Shown here piece after piece: positions 6,081 to 10,493 of a stretch of DNA of 10,493 bases. A program made the translations under genes and the position numbers. Position 1 is the first letter of the stretch; each line of letters starts with the position of its first letter. Source of the DNA: DATGUA01 sp035301545 (GTDB lineage Bacteria > Bacillota > Clostridia > Tissierellales > Tissierellaceae); the NCBI GenBank assembly GCA_035301545.1, contig DATGUA010000064.1, positions 1-10,493 on the forward strand, in the 5' to 3' direction. The notes under the pieces were generated by a model, which saw only the letters and a list, made by a program, of their open reading frames with translations, was not told the DNA's origin and did no database searches.

Positions 6081-6296
6081 ATGTCTAGAATAAATTATGA
6101 AATAATAGAAAAGATAGCGGTATTATCAGAAAGAGGAGCATGGACTAAAGAATTAAACAAGGTAAGTTGGAATAATAGAGATCCTAAATTTGATCTTAGA
6201 GATTGGAATCATGAAGAAGATAGGGTAGGGAAAGGAGTAACTTTGACAGAAGAAGAAGCTAGAGAATTATTAAAAGGATTAGAAGAATCATTATAA
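6081..6296 (+). CDS. ydbC: YdbC-like PC4-fold single-stranded DNA-binding protein
   Basis: The 71-aa protein starts at ATG 6081 behind a perfect AAGGAGG (6068-6074). Its sequence, with YEIIEKIAVLSERGAWTKELN, VSWNNRDPKFDLRDWN and GKGVTLTEEEARELL, matches the small bacterial YdbC family, whose structurally studied Lactococcus member has the PC4 fold and binds single-stranded DNA as a dimer. The length is typical and complete. The pattern is a beta-rich sheet (residues ~5-60) followed by the C-terminal dimerisation helix. It is the first gene of a tight four-gene operon with a zinc-ribbon protein and an SbcDC-like pair, which suggests that it coats or presents ssDNA during end processing or repair; that link is inference. 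The gene symbol is by family resemblance. Confidence 0.85.
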   Translation: MSRINYEIIEKIAVLSERGAWTKELNKVSWNNRDPKFDLRDWNHEEDRVGKGVTLTEEEARELLKGLEESL

Positions 6297-6326
6297 ATAG
6301 GTAAATCCAATATTTACAGAAAGGTA

Positions 6327-6635
6327 GTGATTATTATTAAATATAGGAATCCTTTACATCGAAAGAGAAGAAATACTCATGCACTTGAAGTGTCCTGTGG
6401 GTCTTGTAAAACGCCTGTAGTTATATATGAAAAAGGTGGTAATGGAAATCTAATAAAAATGCAGATGCCTAGGATTATAGAAACTGAAGTAAATCTAAAT
6501 GAAATAGATGGACATTTATCTTGTCCTAAGTGTAATATGGATCTTGCAAGAAAAGGAATCTATAATGATAATCTAACATATTGGATAATTAGGGGAAAGG
6601 TAAATACTAAGAGACTAAATGATTATTTTAAATAA
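6327..6635 (+). CDS. Small four-cysteine zinc-ribbon protein, function unknown
   Basis: The protein is about 102 aa with two CxxC knuckles, C24-G-S-C27 and C66-P-K-C69, spaced as in a zinc ribbon. The N-terminus is basic (KYRNPLHRKRRNTH), and after the second knuckle comes ARKGIYNDNLTYWIIRGKVNTKRL. The start is uncertain: GTG 6327 lies only 2 nt after AAAGG (6320-6324), which is too close, and no ATG or TTG follows nearby, so a GTG or an unusual ATT codon within GTGATTATTATT is used. It lies 30 bp after ydbC and just ahead of the SbcD-like gene, all on one strand, so it is cotranscribed. A nucleic-acid-binding helper of the repair operon is plausible. I recognise it only as a conserved type of clostridial hypothetical protein. 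Confidence 0.75.
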   Translation: MIIIKYRNPLHRKRRNTHALEVSCGSCKTPVVIYEKGGNGNLIKMQMPRIIETEVNLNEIDGHLSCPKCNMDLARKGIYNDNLTYWIIRGKVNTKRLNDYFK

Positions 6636-6637
6636 AT

Positions 6638-6646
6638 AGGGGTGAT
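6638..6646 (+). promoter_or_regulatory. Ribosome binding site favouring TTG 6651 as the SbcD-like start
   Basis: AGGGGTGAT ends 4 nt before TTG 6651, the same geometry as for the helicase. The in-frame GTG 6642 and ATG 6645 lie inside this site, so they are unlikely starts. Confidence 0.55.
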
Positions 6647-6650
6647 GGTT

Positions 6651-7754
6651 TTGGGAGTAAAGATCTTTCATACAGGTGATATACATTTAGGAATGAAATT
6701 TAATAATTATGCTGAAGGAGTTAAAGAAAGTTTATCTGAAGCAAGATTTCAAACCTTGGAAAATATGATAAACCAGTCTAATGAATTAAATACAGATATA
6801 TTTGCAATTGCAGGAGATTTGTTTAATACTATACAAGTGCCTAAAAGAGATATAAATAGAACAGTGCAAATACTTAATAAATTTAATGGAGCATGTGTAT
6901 TAGTATTACCAGGAAATCATGATTATGATAATGGGGTTATTGAATTATGGAAGGAGTTTACAAAGATTCCTAGTGAAAAAATATTATTTATAAATAAGGA
7001 ACAACCATATTTCTTAAATGATTATGATTTAGATGTGGTAGTCTATCCTGGGCCATGTCATAACAAGCATTCAGAAGAGAATAGCTTACAATGGATTAAA
7101 GATCAAGGATTAGTAGATAGAGGTAAATATCATATTGGAATAGCTCATGGTGCAATAGAAGGTCTATCAGCCGATATTGAAGGTAACTATTATTATATGG
7201 CTATGGATGAGTTAAATTCCATAGATACTGATTTATGGCTCTTAGGTCATACCCATGTTAGATATCCATTAGATGAGAAAATAGAAGGACAAAGGATATA
7301 TAATGCAGGTACCCATGAACCAGATGGATTAGATTTTAGAGATAAAGGATCTGCATGGTTTATTAATTTAGAGGAAGAAAAAATTCATGCTGAGAGAATC
7401 ATTACTGGTGAATATAGATTTTTTGATAGGGAATTTAGTTTAGAATCAGATAATGATTTAGATAAGATAAAGTCTTGGGTATTAGAAGGAAATCCAGACA
7501 AGAAAATTCTTCGTTTATCTCTTAAAGGAAATATATCAAAAGGTGGATATGAAAAGTTGAACGATTTTTATAGAGAATTAGAAGATAGTGTGTTCCATTT
7601 ATTAATTGAAGATTCTCATTTAAAGATGAAAATAGATAAGGATATTATAGAAAATGAATTTACAAAAGGCTCATTCCCTTATGAGTTTTTAACTGGTTTA
7701 GAAGATGATGAAGAAGCAATGCAGATAGCATATGATTTATTAAGGAGGGGATAA
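6651..7754 (+). CDS. SbcD/Mre11/YhaO-type DNA-repair metallophosphoesterase
   Basis: The protein is 367 aa from TTG 6651 (370 if GTG 6642 were used). It has the full set of calcineurin-like phosphoesterase motifs: D10-I-H12 in HTGDIHLG, D56 in AGDLFN, N89-H90-D91 in LPGNHD, H166 in IAHGAIEG and H200/H202 in LGHTH. These residues bind two Mn/Fe ions in the Mre11/SbcD nuclease family. The motif usually read GDLFD is GDLFN here, which leaves the metal ligand Asp intact. The C-terminal third (KILRLSLKG... onward) matches the capping and ATPase-binding region of the family. The stop is 2 nt before the ATG of the Rad50-like partner, whose ribosome binding site lies in this gene's last codons. The two should form a DNA-end or hairpin-processing nuclease complex. 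Whether it is true SbcD or the YhaO branch is not settled. Confidence 0.88.
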   Translation: MGVKIFHTGDIHLGMKFNNYAEGVKESLSEARFQTLENMINQSNELNTDIFAIAGDLFNTIQVPKRDINRTVQILNKFNGACVLVLPGNHDYDNGVIELWKEFTKIPSEKILFINKEQPYFLNDYDLDVVVYPGPCHNKHSEENSLQWIKDQGLVDRGKYHIGIAHGAIEGLSADIEGNYYYMAMDELNSIDTDLWLLGHTHVRYPLDEKIEGQRIYNAGTHEPDGLDFRDKGSAWFINLEEEKIHAERIITGEYRFFDREFSLESDNDLDKIKSWVLEGNPDKKILRLSLKGNISKGGYEKLNDFYRELEDSVFHLLIEDSHLKMKIDKDIIENEFTKGSFPYEFLTGLEDDEEAMQIAYDLLRRG

Positions 7755-7756
7755 AT

Positions 7757-10171
7757 ATGTATATAAAATCCTATAAGACTACAAGATTTGCAGGCCTAAA
7801 AGATACTAATTTAGAGTTTGAAAAAGGTTTAAATGTAATCTTAGGTGATAATGAAACAGGTAAGAGTACTATTATAGATGGAATACATTCAACTTTATTT
7901 AAGGATACAAGGCTTAATAGGAGCAGGAATGTTGATAATGATTTTATATTTAAGTTTATGCCTCAGCCTAATGGAGACTTTATAGATGGTAAGGTTGTTA
8001 TTGATTCTAGTAAAGGTGAATATGAGATTTCGAAAGAATGGGGCAGTAGTGAAAATATAGAATTATTAACTCCAGAAGGAAATATAATTAAAACTAAAAA
8101 AGATATTAAAAAAGAATTATCAGAAATTTTATCTTTTGGTGAAAGTACATATAGTAATATTGTATTTGCAAAGCAAAGAGATTTAAAAGAAGCTTTATAT
8201 AATATTATTAATAATAATGAAGTAACTAAAGAGATTAATGATTTATTAAGAATGACTTTAATGGAATTAGATGGAGTATCTGTAGATAGTATTCAAAAAA
8301 ACATAGAAGATGAAATAGATGACCTATACAAAAGATGGGATAGAGATAAAAATTATCCTCAAAATAATAGAGGAATTAATAATCCTTATAAAGTTGGATT
8401 AGGAAAGATAGTTAAGTCTTATTATAATAAAGAAGACTTAAAAAGAAGAATGGAAAGAGCAGACAGAACAGAAAAAGCGTTTGCAGATATTAGTGATAAT
8501 ATTAAAAAGATACAAGATGAGAGAGAAGTAGTAAATGAAGAAAAAGCTAAATTAGAAAAAGTTGAAGCTGATGTTAATAGTAGATCTATATTAGATGTAG
8601 AGATTAAATCAGTAAATAAAGAATTAGAATTTCTAATGGAAGCCAATAGAGAATGGCCTAAGACAGAACAATTATTAGAACAATTAGATGAGAAATTAAA
8701 TACTATAAAGGAAGAAAAAGAAAAGTTAAATGAAGAAAAGAATAATTTAGAAAAGGTAAATAAGAGAGAAAGTATTGAGAATAAATTAAAGAGAATAGAT
8801 GGAATTCAAAGAAAGATAAATAATATAAAAGAAGAAATAGAAGAAATACCTCCTATAACAAATGAAGATATAAATAAGTTAGATGAAATTCGAACTGATT
8901 TATTAACCTTAGAAACTACTATGGAAGCAGGAAAGATGATAGGAGTATTGAAACAGTCTAGTGACAAACCAGTATATTTAAAGAAAGGTTTAGAAGAAAG
9001 CCAAATATTAGAATTAAATACAGAGTTTGAAGCTAATGGCTTAATAAATATTACTTATGAAGATGAATTTGAATTAGAGATAAAGACTGGTGAAATTGAT
9101 TTTGATGAAATTAGTAATAAATATAAAAGATTAAAAGAAGAACAAGAAAAATTATTGAAGGATTTAAATATAAATAGTTTAGAAACTGGAAAATTAAATT
9201 TAGAAAAGATAAAGGCTAAAGGAAATGAAAAGAAATCTTTAAATAAAGAACTAGATTTAGTACTAGATAATAGTAGTAGAGAAGATTTAGAAGAAGAATT
9301 AAAGGGATTAGAAGATATTAAAGTATTTAGAGATTTAGATGATATAGAGAAAGAACTAAATAATATTCATGAAGAAGAAATAGATATTTTAGCTGAGAAA
9401 AGAAGTATGACTGCTAAAATAGAGGTATGGACAGAAAAATACACAAATCACGATAATTTATTCGATTTAGTAATAGATGAAAGGTCTAGGCTTAAAGAAC
9501 AAGAGAAAAAACTTGAAAATTTAAAACCATTACCTGAGGAATTTAAAACAGTTGATGAATTTAAAAATAGATTAGATCAATTAAGGGGAAAATCTACTAT
9601 TATTCAAGGAAAATTAGAAGGGCTAAATACTGAATATTATGAAGCTAAAAGTGAACTTTTAGAAGATACTTATGAGGAATTGAAAAAGGGATATATAGAA
9701 GCTGAAAAGACATTTGAAAGAAATATTAATAGAGGAGAAAAACTTTTAGAAATTAAAAGAGTATTTTTAGAAACTAAGGAAAGATTGTCTAGTAATCCTA
9801 TGGATACCTTAGTAAATGAATTTACTAGATTACTAGAAATGATAACTGATGGGAAATATGAAAGAGGAGAAATAGATGAAGAATTTAATATAAAGCTAGA
9901 AAATCCAAATGGTCAAATACCTATAGAATTACTATCAGCTGGAACTTATGATTCTGTGAGCTTAGCTTTAAGATTTTCATTACTAAAACATATTTTTAAT
10001 GATAGAGGAGGATATGTAGTATTAGATGATTGTTTAGTAGATTTAGATCCTGATAGAAAGAAGCAAGCATCAAGCCTAATAAATGATTTTGCAGAAGATT
10101 ATCAAATTATATTTACAACCTGTGATCCAGATACAGCAAATATGCTAGGTGGTAGGATTATAGAATTGTAA
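7757..10171 (+). CDS. SbcC/Rad50/YhaN-type coiled-coil ATPase without zinc hook
   Basis: ATG 7757 follows AAGGAGGGG (7742-7750). The 804-aa protein has Walker A GDNETGKST at residues 30-38, a Q-loop Gln at 140 (FAKQRD), long coiled-coil arms from about 210-360 and 460-690, then the ABC signature LSAGT (726-730), Walker B YVVLDD (D757, D758), D-loop VDLDP and a final FTTCDPD. It is shorter than SbcC (about 1000-1050 aa). No CxxC zinc hook lies at the centre of the arms; instead residues ~390-450 form a non-coiled, probably beta-rich segment (SDKPVYLKKG...LINITYEDEFELEIKTGEI). At the switch position, where YhaN-like proteins tend to read TCHP, Asp790 replaces His. It is the ATPase partner of the adjacent phosphoesterase. 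A terminator follows the stop closely. Confidence 0.88.
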   Translation: MYIKSYKTTRFAGLKDTNLEFEKGLNVILGDNETGKSTIIDGIHSTLFKDTRLNRSRNVDNDFIFKFMPQPNGDFIDGKVVIDSSKGEYEISKEWGSSENIELLTPEGNIIKTKKDIKKELSEILSFGESTYSNIVFAKQRDLKEALYNIINNNEVTKEINDLLRMTLMELDGVSVDSIQKNIEDEIDDLYKRWDRDKNYPQNNRGINNPYKVGLGKIVKSYYNKEDLKRRMERADRTEKAFADISDNIKKIQDEREVVNEEKAKLEKVEADVNSRSILDVEIKSVNKELEFLMEANREWPKTEQLLEQLDEKLNTIKEEKEKLNEEKNNLEKVNKRESIENKLKRIDGIQRKINNIKEEIEEIPPITNEDINKLDEIRTDLLTLETTMEAGKMIGVLKQSSDKPVYLKKGLEESQILELNTEFEANGLINITYEDEFELEIKTGEIDFDEISNKYKRLKEEQEKLLKDLNINSLETGKLNLEKIKAKGNEKKSLNKELDLVLDNSSREDLEEELKGLEDIKVFRDLDDIEKELNNIHEEEIDILAEKRSMTAKIEVWTEKYTNHDNLFDLVIDERSRLKEQEKKLENLKPLPEEFKTVDEFKNRLDQLRGKSTIIQGKLEGLNTEYYEAKSELLEDTYEELKKGYIEAEKTFERNINRGEKLLEIKRVFLETKERLSSNPMDTLVNEFTRLLEMITDGKYERGEIDEEFNIKLENPNGQIPIELLSAGTYDSVSLALRFSLLKHIFNDRGGYVVLDDCLVDLDPDRKKQASSLINDFAEDYQIIFTTCDPDTANMLGGRIIEL

Positions 10172-10179
10172 AAATACAA

Positions 10180-10224
10180 TAATCCCTAAAGATTTAAGAA
10201 ACATTTAGGGATTAATCTTTGTTT
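10180..10224. terminator. Bidirectional Rho-independent terminator between convergent genes
   Basis: TAATCCCTAAA (10180-10190) and TTTAGGGATTA (10204-10214) form a perfect 11-bp stem with a 13-nt loop, followed by ATCTTTGTTT. On the other strand the stem is followed by a T-rich run that mirrors GTAAAAATACAA. It can stop both the repair-type operon and the leftward LysR-type gene. Confidence 0.8.
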
Positions 10225-10493
10225 AAAAATTTATTCCATTCCAATTGACTAAAAAGTTTTTGAAGACTTCTACTACAGGAGATAATGTTCTACTCTTACA
10301 ATTAACAAAATAAAACTTTCGTTTTAAGTTTAAATCTTTTATTTTAATAGGCTTAATTAATTCTAAATCAATTTCATTTTTTATAGATAGTTTTGAAAGA
10401 AAACTAATACCTAATTCTAATTCAATCATTCTTTTAATCATTTCATTACTGTCTATATAAGATACTATATTTAAATCATCTAAGCTTATTTCT
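10223..10493 (-). CDS. LysR-type transcriptional regulator, C-terminal fragment (runs off window)
   Basis: The minus-strand frame is open from the window end to TAA (plus-strand TTA 10223-10225), giving the last ~89 residues. The sequence ISLDDLNIVSYIDSNEMIKRMIELELGISFLSKLSI, followed by IDLELIKPIKIKDLNLKRKFYFVNCKSRTLSPVVEVFKNFL, is the usual end of the LysR effector-binding domain: the segment with G-I-(S/A)-F-L at the ligand-domain hinge, then a strand and the final helix containing the conserved S-P-x-x-x-x-F pattern. The DNA-binding helix-turn-helix is outside the window, so neither the effector nor the targets can be named. The ATG at 10441-10439 is internal, because the coding sequence continues upstream of it. 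The gene is convergent with the repair-type operon and shares its terminator. Confidence 0.75.
   Translation of the reverse strand, partial: EISLDDLNIVSYIDSNEMIKRMIELELGISFLSKLSIKNEIDLELIKPIKIKDLNLKRKFYFVNCKSRTLSPVVEVFKNFLVNWNGINF

Noticed and set aside
8422..8646. 74-codon minus-strand frame
   Set aside because: It lies wholly within the coiled-coil part of the Rad50-like gene; the Ser/Leu-rich translation is the reverse shadow of Glu/Lys-rich codons.

Overview
The window reads as chromosomal DNA of a low-GC Gram-positive anaerobe, probably a clostridial or Tissierella-like Firmicute. The evidence is very high A+T throughout, strong AGGAGG/AGAGGTGAT-type ribosome binding sites, GTG and TTG starts, tight operons, Rho-independent hairpins and Firmicute-type small proteins such as a YdbC/PC4-like ssDNA binder. 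The species cannot be named from the sequence.

Layout. (1) 1-353: 3' end of a radical-SAM-type gene, followed by a terminator (473-516). (2) 547-1124: two overlapping small genes of unknown function, a 135-aa acidic protein and a 56-aa protein, closed by a perfect 22-bp hairpin (1149-1195). (3) 1238-5528: the wreck of a BREX phage-defence locus. A consensus-like promoter (1238-1266) drives an intact brxA. brxB has lost most of its interior and its frame, and keeps only the start codon region and the last ~70 codons. brxC stops just after its Walker A motif and probably also carries a nonsense codon near its start. pglX, pglZ and brxL are not in the window. Between the brxB and brxC remnants sits an intact ~1005-aa SF1 (Upf1/COG1112-like) helicase gene, flanked by exact 20-bp direct repeats of the brxB 3' end, so it looks like a one-gene insertion of about 3.08 kb. 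(4) 5519-6080: decayed coding material of unknown origin plus a cluster of short inverted repeats. (5) 6081-10171: a compact, intact operon with a PC4/YdbC-like ssDNA-binding protein, a four-cysteine zinc-ribbon protein, an SbcD/Mre11/YhaO-type metallophosphoesterase and an SbcC/Rad50/YhaN-type coiled-coil ATPase without a zinc hook. (6) 10180-10493: a bidirectional terminator, then the C-terminal end of a convergent LysR-type regulator.

How it works together. The BREX core cannot be functional as encoded here, because the methyltransferase, the phosphatase-like PglZ and the Lon-like BrxL are missing and two remaining genes are broken. The helicase and BrxA are the only uninterrupted parts. 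The downstream operon is a plausible DNA-end or secondary-structure processing module (ssDNA binding, nuclease, SMC-like ATPase) that is independent of the BREX remnant. The most notable observations are the repeat-flanked helicase preserved within a decaying BREX island and the unusual head and arm features of the Rad50-like ATPase.
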